A stretch of DNA of 64,000 bases, from positions 29,268,545 to 29,332,544 of the forward strand of contig NC_088790.1 in the NCBI RefSeq assembly GCF_949628265.1. Direction: 5' to 3'. This stretch comes from Cloeon dipterum. Taxonomy: Eukaryota > Arthropoda > Insecta > Ephemeroptera > Baetidae. This document shows positions 1-12,484 of this stretch, piece after piece (within the stretch, counting starts at the first letter, position 1; each line of letters starts with the position of its first letter). The notes beneath the pieces were generated by a model. That model was not told the DNA's origin, ran no database searches, and worked only from the letters and a program-made list of their open reading frames with translations. The position numbers and the translations under genes are program-made.

Positions 1-1830
1 TTCAGATATTGCCTAACTGCTTGACAAATTATAGAGTTTGTCAAAGAGTTTTTCGCTTAAAGAGGAATGATACTGCAAAAGCCTGGAAAATGTTTGTTGC
101 CAATGCACAAACTCATCCCTTTTAGGATTCAGTTAAAGCCTAAATTGACCTAGGAAGCACTGTAATTTTGCGAGAAAATTGGCTGGAAAGTTACCGTGCT
201 TTTCAAATGGTACTGGCTGTCTCCTTACTTGAAATCCGATTTTATTTCAAAACCAAGAGTTTCCCCCATTAAACCGTTGGACAGATCTCGACGAGAGGAA
301 TCGGAATATGCAAAGAAAATATGTTCAAGCACTGTAAATTTTGGAGAAAATTGGCAAAATTTGAATTTTTTATTGTAGGAAGGTCAATTTTTTACTATTG
401 CAAATTGTTGAACAAATTGTTAATCGATCAATTGTTTATGGCATCCAAAAATTTAAATAATTTTCAATTGTTGCCCAGTATCATTCCACTTTAATTTTGA
501 TCCCTTTCGTCACGATCTGTCCAATTAATGGTATGTGATTTATGATCTAAATTTTTCTTCTGGTGAAATAAACTATGATTTCAAATCAAAATATTGATTA
601 GACAATTTAGGCATTTAGGCTATTATATGACTAAAATGCAAGCTTAAAAGCCGATTTTCTCGCAAATTTGGAAAAAAATTAAGCTTTTCTCTAATTTCGG
701 GTAAATTTAAAAATATTTTTAGTTATACTTTAAGTAACAACAACTTTCTGCAACTGGTTACCTCATGCGATCCTTCAAATTATTTCATTGCAAATCAATC
801 ATTGCTCACGTATTTTACTGTTAAAAGATAAAAATGTTAAAATTTGAGCTATTAAAGTAATCACTACTGTATATTTAAATGATTCATTGTTTAAAAATTA
901 TCTGTTTTGTAAGATACCTTTAAAAAATTTGCTTTGGCAACCTTACTGATGTTTAAAACACTGTTGAACGTTCGCGGATTGCGTGGTTTTCGACAAAATA
1001 CAGTGGAAAATAACCCCTTTTTAAGATATCAGACAATAATTGCTTTTTTTAAGGGAGATAATCGAAAAATAGTCGGTTTGGATGAAATAATCGAAAATAA
1101 TCGATTTCGAAAATCTGTCAAAATGCTTAAAAATTGATGATTCGTACTCATTTGATAGTCCCGATATCATACAGGCAAAAGAAAAAATAATCGATAATCG
1201 GTTTTGCACATCCCTACGCACAGCCAAAGCCCTGTTAATTAAAGCATTCCACGATAATACCTTGATCCTACTGCTGCTTTCATATTTATTTTCTGTTTTC
1301 TTAATTTTTAATTGTGTCATATAAATACAGTATTAATAATTTTAAGTGAAGTTTTGGAAGGAATTTAACTTTATAGACGTAATATATAGAAATGTCTCTT
1401 TCAGAAATAATAGATTGCGTAAAACTGAAAAAAGTTTCTAAAAAATCAATGTAATGGTCATTTTGACATTTACAGCTGCCAACTATTGAAGCTTTAAAGT
1501 AAAAAACTTTAACAAGAGAGTAACTTGTGTTGGAAACAACCAGCATTTTGTTAAAAAAAAAGAATGGTGCAATGCAATGATAAAAACACCGTGCTATTTT
1601 TAGTTTCTCGTAGATAATATTTTTGCACCTGATTTTATCTCTTGATAAATCTAAGCAGCAAATGACTATAAAAATCTGTAGAGTACAAAGAATTTTTTAA
1701 TAATTCAACCGTTAATTTTAGAAATTCCCTTGGAAAAATTTACTTCATTGCATTTACTTGAAAGAATCGAGTATTAAAAAAGAGCTATGAGAAAACTGAG
1801 TAGTGCAAATAAACCCTGAAATTAAATGCT
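1..1830. other. AT-rich stretch without a recognised gene
   Basis: Only short open frames are present on either strand. None has biased composition, a recognisable domain or good splice context. I see nothing assignable here. Confidence 0.5.
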
Positions 1831-1833
1831 TTA

Positions 1834-2095
1834 GCCTGTCAGCACGGAAGGTATTCATCCACTCCCGTCGCAGCAATGATCGTCGAACTCAATTTCCGTG
1901 GAGCGGCCGGTCAGCGCAAGTGCATCAATTAATTCTCTGAAAGCGGTATCAAGGTTAAAGGTATTTTTTTTAACTAGCGTTAAAAAGTGCTATTCTTTTA
2001 TGTTGATTAAATTTCTATATGACTTTTTAAATATGATCTAATTGTGTTTTCCAGTTCCTGCTACACGAGTGATTTGTAAAGCTGGACAATAACGT
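1834..2095 (+). other. Extra copy of the zinc-finger leader exons
   Basis: This stretch repeats the two untranslated leader exons found upstream of each finger gene. It has the 'gcctgt...cacggaaggt' and 'ctcccgtcgcagca' blocks, a 'ggtatttttt' donor after them, then 'ttccag' and a short block with 'cacgagtgatttgtaaagct'. No finger exon follows before the next leader set at about 2.69 kb. It is either an alternative upstream leader of finger gene A or the remnant of a further duplicated unit. Confidence 0.5.
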
Positions 2096-2689
2096 AAATA
2101 AGAATAAATTTTGACCACTGCAACCGAAATATCTAGTTTTTCCTTTGGGGGAAAAATTAATTTGTTGCATTTATCAGTAAAAACTGAGTATAGTAAAAAC
2201 GAGTGGTGAAAAAAATCGAGTGGTTTAGCAAATCCTTTGCTGAGAGAAAATGCTTGCGCCTATGAGGGCCACCTTTCATTGTGTGCAGCCTGCTCGGTAG
2301 GTAACATTTGCTTTATTATAGTTGATCTCGCTGTGACCACTATGCAATATGACCGTAGTAATTTTTTAAATTGTTAAATTAAAGCAAACGTGGCTTAAAT
2401 TCCCAATGTTTTTTTTAATCACAAGTTAAAAATCGGATAATGTCCTTTGTAACAGGGGGAGTCATGCAAAAGGATTCTGTATTAAAAATCTATATGAATG
2501 AGAAAATGACCTATGAATTGAAGCTAAGAGGTAGTTCCAATTTGTGAAAAATTTTGTGAGAATTTACTTATGTCCAAAGTCAAAAGAGAGCGATGCCGTA
2601 TCTAACGCAATTCAAAAATTTTAGTAACTGTTAATGTAAATCCTGCAAAGTAAAATCATTTTTATTCATTCCATCAATTTTACCCCTTC

Positions 2690-3600
2690 CATAGTCAGCA
2701 GGGAAGGTTACTTTTTCTCCCCTCCCGTCGCAGGTTGCAACAGCGATTGTTGAACTCAATTTCCCTGCTTCGACCGAGCAGCGCAAGTTCATCAATTATT
2801 TCTCAGAGCGGTCTAAATATTTGAGGTATTTTTTTATCAGCAACATAAAATACAGTTTATTTCGGTTGATGAAATTTATACGACTATTGTAATGCTGTCT
2901 GATTGTGATTTCCAGATCTGGCCACACGAGTGAATTGTAAAGCTTTGAGTGCGTGTTCTCGATACAATATTTTGAACCTGGACTCAGGGTGAGCTAACTT
3001 TCTTGATTTCTTAAATTTGTTTTAATGTGTGCCTTTGACCAGTTGCATAAACCCTAAGTGTTCGAAGCAGCCAACAGATGGCGCCACCGTAGACTTTTGC
3101 TTTTAAGGCACTTCCGCTGCGATTTCAGACTCAATCTAGCTACCGTGCATTCTTCAATTAATTTGCTTTTTTTGACGTGCTGAAAACCTAAATCGGTTCA
3201 GCCAATCGCCGTAGAATCGTGAAAAACTATTTTTTGAAATAAAAAAATCTTTTCCAACGTTTCTACGGCGAATGGCTGAACCGATTTTGGTTTTCAGCAC
3301 GTCAAAAAAAGCAAATTAATTGAAGAATGCAAAATAGCTAGATTGAGTCTGAAATCGCAGCGGAAGTTCCTTAAAAGCGAAAGTCCACGGTGGCGCCATC
3401 TGTTGGCGGCTTCGAACACTTAGGGTTTATGCAACTGGTCAATTGATGAGTTTTTACATGAAAATGCCAATTATCTGTTATATTGAAATTTAGCTACCTC
3501 TTATATAGTTTAACGTTGCAATTTGTGCAACTCTAGTAATTTATGAAATGTTAAAATTTACAGATCAAATATAACTGACCACCAAAGGAAATTGCTGGGA
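2690..3600 (+). other. Leader exons of zinc-finger gene A
   Basis: Three leader exons can be inferred by comparison with the other units. The first ends near 2825 at a 'gtattttttt' donor. The second runs 2916-2988, from a 'tttccag' acceptor to a 'gtgagc' donor. The third starts at 3564 after 'atttacag' and runs into the coding region. A foldback MITE sits in the intron before the third exon and is absent from the equivalent intron of units B and D. Transcription start was not identified. Confidence 0.55.
3035..3442. repeat. Foldback MITE, copy 1
   Basis: A palindromic element of about 408 bp. It opens with 'ttgaccagttgcataaaccc' and closes with the reverse complement 'gggtttatgcaactggtcaa'. 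The arms run almost to the centre, so the whole element can fold into one long hairpin. It lies in a leader intron of finger gene A and has no coding capacity. Near-identical copies occur at 46.5, 61.0 and 63.1 kb. Confidence 0.85.
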
Positions 3601-3744
3601 GTTTTTGAATTTCACGCAGCCGAACATTTCCCCCCACAAGCCATACAAAACCCGCGGCAGGGAGGCCAAAGCTCATAATCAATTGAAGCTCCTGAGGCTG
3701 CTGCTCCCGGAAAGGCTAACAAGGGAAAGGTGGAAGAGCCGAAA

Positions 3745-4464
3745 ATGAGGTCTGGAAAGGTGCAGCTGCTGGTCGGCGTTGATGGAACGCCGCTTTTCGG
3801 TTGCCCAGAGTGCAACATGGCTTTCCCAGTCAAAGATCTTCTTGAACAACATGTTTGTCTAAAACAATCAGTTGCTTCCCCTGAGGCTATGGAAGATGCT
3901 GATGTTACACATTATGGCCAAAGGCTGTTCGGTTGCCAACAGTGCAACATGGAATTCCCAAACAACCATCTGCTTGAACAACATCTTCATGATTCTCACC
4001 AACTCTCTAAGTTTATCTGTGACATTTGCGGTGCGGTATTGAAACACAAACAAAACGTGTTGGCGCACAAGAAAAAACACAACTCTGAGCGGCCGTTCAC
4101 CTGTTCGGTGTGCAATAAGGGATTCAAGCTCAAGCAATATCTGAAGGACCACCTACTCATTCACTCAGGTGAGAAGAAGCACGTCTGTCCAGTATGCGGC
4201 AATGGCTTTACCCAAAAAAACCACATGCAACGACACTTAAGCAACAAGCACCCCACCAAGAATGGTGACACACCTGAGCGGCCGTTCAACTGTTCGGTGT
4301 GCAATAAGGGATTTAAGCGCAGGGACAACCTGAAGCAGCACTTCGTCATTCACTCGTCAGATGAGAACAAGCACCTCTGTCCTGAATGTGGCAAGGCCTT
4401 CAACCAAAAAGGAAACATGAACCAACATGTACGCAAGTGGCACCCGTCACATCAAAAGAAATAA
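3745..4464 (+). CDS. C2H2 zinc-finger protein A, 239 aa
   Basis: Probable nucleic-acid-binding nuclear protein; the target is unknown. The chosen ATG (3745) begins MRSGK; an in-frame stop lies a little upstream. A degenerate first finger (C-x2-C with an incomplete His half) is followed by six complete C2H2 fingers. Most are joined by TGEKP-like linkers such as HSGEKKH and HNSERPF. The last finger ends just before the stop. In unit B the corresponding region has an upstream ATG (MDEAAAPGK); a small deletion has removed it here. The gene is one of four tandem paralogues (A-D) on this strand, alternating with minus-strand LRR exon pairs. An AATAAA at 4645-4650 lies in the 3' flank. The family call is secure; function and in vivo start are not. 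Confidence 0.85.
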   Translation: MRSGKVQLLVGVDGTPLFGCPECNMAFPVKDLLEQHVCLKQSVASPEAMEDADVTHYGQRLFGCQQCNMEFPNNHLLEQHLHDSHQLSKFICDICGAVLKHKQNVLAHKKKHNSERPFTCSVCNKGFKLKQYLKDHLLIHSGEKKHVCPVCGNGFTQKNHMQRHLSNKHPTKNGDTPERPFNCSVCNKGFKRRDNLKQHFVIHSSDENKHLCPECGKAFNQKGNMNQHVRKWHPSHQKK

Positions 4465-6150
4465 TTGGGAAAAAATGAACAACGCAGCCAATTCAACTTT
4501 TAGTATCCGCAATGCATGGTTTTGGAGATCGTGCCGTCAGCGGACACACCCTCACCCACCGACGACCCCTCAATTGATAAACGTCTGCCAAAGCGATGAA
4601 GTCCGACTTTTTTCATCAAACACAAATAATCAAATCAAGAAACAAATAAACTGAAGTCGAGTTAGCGAGAAAATTTGTCTATTTTTGGTGCAATTTGTAA
4701 ACCAGTGACAATTTTTTAAACGAATCTTGAATACTAGTAAAAACCAACCTTTACACTAGACATAAAATAATGCATTTTCATTTTCAATCAAGATCACAGG
4801 TTTAACAACATGCTCGGTGCCTGCGGGCGGATCGTAGAATAAAGTTTTATGACATATAATATATTTTTTTGAGCTCATGATGTGGGTGGTCTCTGCATTG
4901 TATGAAGTAAATACGTGACTAAAAAAAACTAATTTTAAGAATATCCACCACAATCATGGTTTTGTGCTCTTCCGCACTTTCATTTTTTACACTTTTTATT
5001 GATAGGAATGGTTGAGGGATTGATTCAGAGAATAACTTTCGTCTCGAGTCCCACCTAGTAACGGATAAATAATGGTACGTGTTTAATAATTTAGCTCAAC
5101 AATTTCAATTTCTAATCATAATAGGTTTAAATATATTTAAGCGTTTATATTTATTTGCAGCATCATAAAAAATTACAAATTAATCAGGGTTCCTCAACTT
5201 TGCAATGCGAAAAAAATACAACTCTTGATTTAGGGAATCCAAAATCAGTCACCTCGAACGACATCATATCATTTTTGGTTGCGCGTGTTCGAGTCAATAC
5301 TCGTCGTGGGTCACCACTTTGGGGGTTATGAGGTGAAAATGAAACCTTGCGGGATCTTCAACAAATCTTCTCTTTATACGACAGTCACTTGGCGACTATA
5401 AGTCTAACAGAATACAAGGACCTTTAAACAGAATTGATATTGGACTTTAGGATTGACAATTTAAGAGAATTGACTTGAAGATCAATTTAAATTAGTAAAT
5501 AATTTACCCGGATGAGCCGGGTCCTTCTCAATTAAACGCTTGGAACAATTAAGATGCGACACCCCCGAAAGCGCATAAAAACAGCTGGAAAGAACCACAA
5601 TTGTGAGGATTTTTTCAAATCGATCCTCGAAAGGGTCACATTTCGCGCCAAAAGAGTGAAATTTAAGAAAATTACGCATTCTGCTTTTGTCATAAAATAT
5701 TTTATCTTCTGGTGCAGCCTAGTGGCTTGTTTATATATGGAGTTTGGGGAAAAACATTTTTTCCTCATTAAAATTGCATGTGGTAAACAAAAAGCGTTAA
5801 ATTTTAGAGAAACCACACAAAAAATATAATATTTTCAATGCGAAGGGTTTTTTAGACGAAAAATTTACGGCTAATGCAAATCCAGATTATTAGAGTTTTA
5901 AGCGGTTTGACTTTTGCAAATCAAATATGGTGGATTGCGAATAAGGTTTTCCTTAATTTAAACTACGTGAAATAATTTTATAACTTGCACTCAAGTAGCA
6001 GGAAAATGGATTCGTGTATTTTTCAACTGCTGCTGCTAACAATTTCAGGATGATGTAAATAACTGTGTACATTTTGTGTTGAATCAAATGTATAATGATG
6101 TTTAATGTACAATGGCAAATAAAATTATTAAATCTTCACTTCAAAGTCAC
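4465..6150. other. 3' flank of finger gene A and spacer
   Basis: The first 250 bases are the 3' untranslated region shared with the other finger genes. The rest is AT-rich. A 91-codon plus-strand open frame at 5554-5829 (RNA-like, Lys/Phe-rich) has no recognisable domain and I regard it as chance. The minus-strand end shows an AATAAA just past the LRR terminal exon (about 6152-6160). Confidence 0.45.
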
Positions 6151-6210
6151 AAATTTTATTTCTAAAAAACAAGCGATGCAAGTCAATTTTCCAGAAAAAT
6201 AAATATAGCA

Positions 6211-7925
6211 TTAGCTGATAAAATTGAGCTTTTTGTTGGACGAGCGCAGTCTGAGCGTCTCTCCGCGGTGGATCCGGGCGAATAGTCTCAGCAGCTGGAT
6301 CTCCTTCTCGGTGGTGCACGGGTACTTGTTGTTGTTCATACATACCTCCCTCAGGGTCGGCGAGACGGCTACAAACCTGGAAACACAAATAATTGTTCTA
6401 TTTTATTTTAGTTTCGTTTTTTTTATTTAATTTTGAATAAAAATATATGATATTTGTGGCATAATAAGTTTTGAAATAATAGCTCGACCGCTAATGCAAA
6501 AAATAAAATTGAATATTTTCTCGGGATTAACAAGCAAAATTGCCGCTGACTAGCAATAAAAGCTAAATGTCATTTAAGCTTTTTTAGTTTACAAGATACA
6601 CTGTAGAAATTAAAGCTATACAGGACAACAATATATAACATTTTTTCTATTGTTGGCTTTACAATAAGAAAGTGGTTCTTTGAGCTCTGATAGGGATGTT
6701 TCTTTTGATCACGCATTCGGTTAAAAAAATACTATATTTTATGTATGTGAAACCAAAATGCGTCGAAACAGCTGATATCGGCCCCCTTAGAGAATAAAAA
6801 AGGTGGTGGACCACACCCCCTTTTTTAACGACAAGCAGTTCACTCTTGCCTGACATGCATGTCCGCACCGCCATATTGTATTCCCTCAGTTGCGCTCCTC
6901 TCTTTGGTGGCCCATATCGGCTGTTTCGGTACCGCATAGTGTCAAAACATCAAGGCAAGAAACAGGAAAGTTTTGATTTTTGTTATGATTTAAATCAGAA
7001 CGAAATAATAGAGATAACTTAGAGAAACGTGAAGATCCAAATAAAAGCTAATGTGGAATATTGCGTGAAAAATAAAAAAAAATACACAGATGAGGAAGAA
7101 AGGATTCATATTTTGACTTCTGGAAATTGAAGAACAAATTGATTTTAATATATAAAATTTTTCCCCGCCATCAATCAACTTAAAAATTTCTAGAATTTTC
7201 AAATTTATTTAATTACCAATTTTTTGGCTTGATTTTTATTCCATTCGTCGAAATCTATCAAACAGGTAAATTCTAATTTAACAAGAATTATTTTCTAATA
7301 ACCATTCCTCATTTGTAAAACCTATATTTATTTACGGTAATACCTATAGCTTTCGATGAAAAATGATTGAGTTGAAGTCATACCTGAGAAGCAAAGTTTC
7401 CTTGTCGAGAAAGCTCTCAACGCCAACATGCTCGAGTTTCACAGTCAGGAGATGCGCGTAGACGACCTTTCCAGCCTCCGCTTCATCGAGCAGGCGGTGC
7501 ATTAGCTTGACGGGCAACACGACGTTGGTCAGGGCCATCCTGTGAAGGCAGGGCGATGTCAGGGCCGCCTCCAAGGGCGCCAGGGGCAGTTCCTGTAGCT
7601 CCGCCGGCCGCAAGTCCAGGGTCTCCAACTTGCGGAAGTGAGTCCTGTTTGCTTTGGTGCCGATATCCAGGGGACACTGCAACTGGAGGTGCTGCAGGAG
7701 GGGACAGCGCAAGGCCACCAGGTCGAGGTCGAGGCTGTGCTGCCCGGTGATGGATAGTCTGGTCAGCGAAAAGGCCGACAGCATCAGCTCCACCTCAGAC
7801 ACCACGTTGACCGAGTTGAAGTGCAGCAGCTCTAGGTTGGACACGGCCTTCAGCTTTAGCAGAGGGGACACGTCAGGTACCCTGGACAGCGACAGGCTCC
7901 GCACCGACGGCACCAGACCACACAC
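6211..7925 (-). CDS. LRR gene terminal exon pair, copy A
   Basis: Two coding exons on the minus strand: 7925-7384 (542 nt) and 6376-6211 (166 nt including TAA). They are joined in phase 2 by an intron with GT/AG ends. The first exon follows a 'TGCAG' acceptor and opens in phase 0 with VCGLVPS. It encodes LRR-type leucine spacing, for example LRLSIT-like and LQHLQLQC segments. The second encodes a basic C-terminus ending KKLNFIS. No start codon or upstream exon lies next to it. The same phase and sequence recur in copies B and C, and copy C directly continues exons 1-2 of the LRR gene at 33-34.5 kb. Both frames are fully open, so this is an intact exon duplicate, either alternative 3' exons or an orphan duplication. 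Confidence 0.75.
6763..6932. repeat. Small inverted-repeat element in LRR intron, copy A
   Basis: About 170 bp bounded by imperfect inverted ends: 'cgaaacagctgatatcggc' on the left and 'gcccatatcggctgtttcg' on the right. It contains a second short palindrome (ggtggtggaccacacc). The same insertion is present at the same place in copies B and C, so it predates the duplications. It is probably an old MITE; no coding capacity. Confidence 0.55.
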
Positions 7926-8009
7926 CTGCACATTTTGGGCAATTTTTTCAATTTAATATGCAAATAAACATTAAAATAAACAAAATAATGATAATTATAA
8001 AGTGGAAAC

Positions 8010-11000
8010 TAGAGCACTGTGCGGTTGCGGTTTTGGTACTAAAAACCGCCAACCGCACACCACAACCGCAGATGCGGTTATAATTTTGCGGTTGCGGTGC
8101 GGTTGCGGTTTCGTTTTTGCGGTTGCGGTGGAACCGCAAAAAACCGCAAATCTTGGGAATCAAAATTTACCATTTTTAAATTGCGACTTTCTTATGTATT
8201 AGAATTAAGACCAAAGTAAATAATGGATAAAGAAGACGAGCTCTGGTCTGACCACGACCAGTGGCTCTGACGGTGACAGTTGAAATAAAAACAAGACGAA
8301 GACAGGGAGGGGGAGGAGGGGGAGGCCGGCCAGAAGGAGATTGGGATTGGAAGATTGGAGGTTGGAGGGAGAATGAGCTTTGAACGGGAAACGTGATTGA
8401 GACACATGGAATAGACTAGACACTTAGACAGCAGCAGCGTTAAATTTTACATTGCATAAATTAACACATAGATTGCTATTACTAACTTATTACGTGCATA
8501 ATTATGTATGTATTGAAAATATTGAAAGACGGAAGACTTAGTATTTAGTACAGTCATCGCTAATCGTCCGTTGTTGATTTAAATTCATCACGAATTTATT
8601 AAATGAACTTTGGATGGGACGCAAGCACAAGCAGAAATTAACCTGGATTTCCTTCCTGGACGACAACCTGGACCTGACAGTGGACATTTACAGAATAAAA
8701 CATGGACTCTGATCGCGAAACGTATGAAGGAGCCGGCGTGCATGAAGAAAATAGCCAAGATTTGCAGTCTCGTATTTCCGTTTCTAGTAATAGTGATGAT
8801 ACAAATAGTGACTACGAAGAGGATGGTTCCGCTAATACTGCTAGGGCTAGTGCCAGGTCAAATTCAGAAGAAAGAAAGACATCCAGATCACACAGGAACC
8901 AAAACTAAAGAAGAAATCTTGAAGCTGATCAGGAACAAAGATGAACGGATTTCATTCAAAAAGCAGAAAAACTGTCGAAGCAAATTATGGAATGGCTTTG
9001 AAAGAGTATGTATTGGAAATGAGGAAAGTGCTTTTGTTTGCTGCTCAAAATGTAAAGTAGTATTGAAACAAACTCGCAAGACAGGCACATCTGTGCTTAG
9101 TTCGCATAGATGTGGATCCTCGTCCAAAAATTCAACCCCAAATGCAAGTACCCCATCCGTTGCTTCTCTTCTTGTGAAGAAGGTTCCTTCAAAAGTAAAG
9201 GCTGATCTAATTGACGCAGTTAGTGAGTGGTGCTCAACCAACTATAGGCCATTTACAATCGTTGAAGATGAAGGTGAGTTAAAATTTTTAATTACTTAAA
9301 TGATTATTATACACTTTCGCATGATATGAACGTTGTTTCGTTGTTTATTTAGTTTTATAAGATAATATGAATAAAGTTAATACACAGTATATATATTAAA
9401 AGTCAAAATTTGCTTGATATGGTATAGTTTATAATTTTAACATGTTTTTAGGCTTCCAAAATGTAGCAAGATGTTTGCTTCGGGTTGGCCATATCTATGG
9501 ACCGAATGCTCCCTTGAAAGACATCTTACCTGTGGCTACTTCAGTTTCTAGCAAAATTTTCACACTGGAAGAAAAAGTTGTCAAAGCCCTTATCAACCGT
9601 TTAAAAAATGTATGCATTATCAATTTTCCTGTCAAAATTTCAGTTGTGTTAATTTCACCAAAACATGTACGCAGTATCCAGGTCCAAAAGCATTTACATG
9701 TGATCACTGGAAGAGTTCAATCTCCCAGACTGACTATCAAACCGTGACCCTGCACTACCTGGAAATCGACCCTACCACAGGAGAGTGGATCTTGAGAGAC
9801 AGGATTTTGGGAACGCCAGAAATTGAAGAAAGAAAAACAGCTGAGAATATTCGTGAGAAGAGCAAGGAGGTTCTTGCGGTAAGGAATTTTCCCTTAAATA
9901 GTAAATTTTAATGAAAAAATACGGTCAATTTAATTAAATATATGCCTAAATTAGAAAGAAATAGCATAATGCGAAATATCAATATATAATTGTATATTTA
10001 AATTTGTTTATTTAATGATTTGAATTTTTTTGAAATTCTAGAGATTCGGCCTAAGCTTCAACACTTCTGTATGGAGTACAGACAATGCCGCGAATATAAA
10101 ATCTGCTTTCAGCGGAGTGATTTGGGTTGGCTGTGGAGCCCACGATCTTGATCTCGCCAATCAATGCGGCCTTTAAAATTTTGAAGAAAGAGGAGGATGA
10201 AAGCAAAATTTTAGATCTGATTAGCGCTGCCAAATCAATTGCTGAGTTTTGTAAAAGGAGTGGGTAAGTTAATTTTTTATTTCCGAGGACTCGTGGGGAA
10301 ATGCGTTGATTTCTCTAAAAAGCTGCAGCTTAAAAAGCGGAGATATCTTTTAAAAAAATTCAAGAAAAATAAATATATGCATGCAACGACCATGTATCAT
10401 AATAATTACATTTATTCATTTTTAGAATCCAGAAGAAACTATCAAAAGAGGGGCTAGGAATCCGCCAAGAGGTAGAGACGCGTTGGAACAGCCGACTGGA
10501 CTTGCTAAGGTCAATTCAAAAAGCCCTTCCCAAGCTTCGTGTGCTGCTGCTTGAAAAGAACAAGCAACTGGGAAATCTGCATAAGCTTGAGACTCCTTTA
10601 CTAGGGAAACTTGTGGAAGTGTTGTCGCCTTTTGAGACGGCTACAAAGCTTTTTTCTCAGAAGTTTTCCCCTACACTTCACCTTAAGGCCACCACCTATT
10701 TGACGCTGCTGGCTGAGATTGAGAAATTTGAAGCAAAGATCCCCAGAGTTGATGAAGACGCGGACGAAGAAGAGATTGTTGTTGGCGAGGAATTGAAAAA
10801 GGTAAATATTTTTGAAGAAGCCACATGGCAAAATATACATTTTTACATTTTCAGCTCCTGTATGGCTTGCGTCGTGGACTTGAAACCAAGTACCATGTCC
10901 AGTTGATTCACAAAGCAGCCTCACTTCTGCATCCGAAATTTAAGAGCCTGATGATGAAGAGGTGGAGTAAAGAAGAGCTGAACAACGTGAAGGATTTCAT

Positions 11001-12243
11001 TAGAGACGAGCTCATTGTAAAGTTTTCAGGCTTCATGGGAGACAACTTGCCCTTCACAAAAGGTTATTAATAATTCATTAATAGCACATTATTGTTGGTG
11101 TAAATTCGTTAACCTTTCTATTCTAATTTTAGGAGTGAAAGAAGCTGAGGTTGAGGTGATTGCATCCAAAAAGCCCAAGATGGTAAATGAGGTATTCTCA
11201 ATAATCATATATTATTTGAGCCTTCATGGTAATCATTCTCAAAATTTTAGGACCTCTTCTTTGAAACGCTGTTAAGTGATGCAGATGGAGGAGCAAAAGA
11301 AAAGGAGGATGAATTGGAAAAATACCTAGCCTTATCACACCACACAGAGCACGACGTGCTGAAATTTTGGCAGCGAAGTTTCTGTTTCCCTACCCTTCTT
11401 GAAGTCTGCTTCTACCTTTATTCCATCCAAGTTTCCAATGTGTCCTCGGAGAGAGTTGGCTCATGCTTACAAAATACACTGAGAGCAAGGAGAAGCTGCC
11501 TTGACCCTGAAAAAGTTGATGCTATGTTGCTGATTAAGAGCAATAAAGATCTTTCCTAATTGTCCTATTCCTAATCTTAATAATTACTTTAATCTTTTAC
11601 TCAAGTTGGCCCTTACCATTAATTTCCTATTTTTAATATTCGTTTTGAAGTTATAAAATTCATAAATTTGAGATAATTTAAAATATTTAATAATATCATA
11701 TATATTTGTTTAAGTTTTCGATAATTTCTAATATACGAAAAAATGAGCATGTGAGCAGATGAGCAGATCATGTCTTAAATAATGCAAAATAAGAAATTAA
11801 CTACTTTTCTTGAATTATGGTTATGTATCTTGTTCTCCGAAGCACATCGATTTCAAACAATTCAAATCTTGCAAAATAATGCGCTTTTTTCATTGCTTTT
11901 AAAATTTTTGCAAAAATATTGACTTCATTAACTGTCAGTAATCATTATTTTTAGTCTTGTGGGTTTGCTATATGTTAAAAAATTTAATTGGAGTTAAGAA
12001 CTAAAATAGAGACAATGAAAGTTGAGCCGGAGTCAGCCGAGCCATATAATGGCCTACACCTAAAAAAGCTATATAGTGTATGTATACAGTATACATACAA
12101 TTAATTGCGGTGTAGCGGTAAATTTGCGGTTACCGCAACTGCGGTTGTGGTCAGGACGGCTGCGGTTGTGGTGCGGTTGTGGTGTTTGATTTTAAAAAAG
12201 GCGGTTACCATGGTAATGAAAATTGACACCGCACAGTGCTCTA
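8010..12243 (+). mobile_element. hAT-family DNA transposon, 4.2 kb
   Basis: The 16-bp terminal inverted repeats are exact: TAGAGCACTGTGCGGT at the left and its reverse complement at the right. An 8-bp target duplication, GTGGAAAC, flanks it at 8002-8009 and 12244-12251, the size typical of hAT elements. The sister unit at about 30.30 kb carries the unoccupied site with a single GTGGAAAC and matching flanks. Subterminal regions are rich in GCGGTTGCGGT-type repeats at both ends, likely transposase-binding sites (inference). The interior holds a spliced hAT transposase gene with several frame breaks. It was inserted after units A and C separated. Confidence 0.95.
8702..11559 (+). pseudogene. hAT transposase, apparently frameshifted
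   Basis: Exons recognised from frame and splice sites are 8702-9273, 9452-9609, about 9644-9878, 10042-10263, 10426-10801, 10855-11062, 11133-11182 and 11251-11559. The product has an acidic N-terminus (MDSDRETYEG) and a BED-type zinc finger with C-x2-C and a later His/Cys pair. It also has the catalytic-core motifs VWSTDNAANI and GCGAHDLDLAN, an ETRWNS motif, and the hAT C-terminal dimerisation region around SNVSSERVGS. The frame breaks between the acidic N-terminus and the BED finger (near 8890), around 9610-9645, and after LDLAN (near 10160, one extra base). Unless these are sequencing errors the copy cannot make a full-length transposase. The ORF lies inside the element defined by exact terminal repeats. 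Confidence 0.85.
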
Positions 12244-12484
12244 GTGGAAACACCATAGAAACCTTTTCAATGACTGCCAGATTTTTATTTTAGTCCTAAA
12301 TTATAATTAAATCTGAAAATTTAGACAATCGGCTATGTTTTTCTGAGATTCCAATCCAATGACCGCTAATCAAGCAATTTTAAGCAATCCGAACTTAATT
12401 TAAAAATGTCTACAACCATCTAAATTGACTCAAAATATGTAGAAAACTTTCGCTTCTTCTTTCTTTAGCCTGTATAGGGGCGGA

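Noticed and set aside
5554..5829. 91-codon open frame
   Set aside because: No domain, no splice support, low-complexity composition typical of AT-rich chance frames.
7483..8202. Several plus- and minus-strand open frames rich in Ala/Gly/Arg overlapping the LRR exon, and the same in the other copies
   Set aside because: They are shadows of the GC-rich LRR exon, which has matching splice sites and phases in three copies.
8610..8880. Reading frame from 8610 (MDGTQAQAE) as the true N-terminus of the hAT transposase
   Set aside because: Its first part is hydrophobic and irregular, whereas the frame from 8702 gives the acidic Ser-rich N-terminus usual before a BED finger. A frame break near 8890 is the simpler reading.
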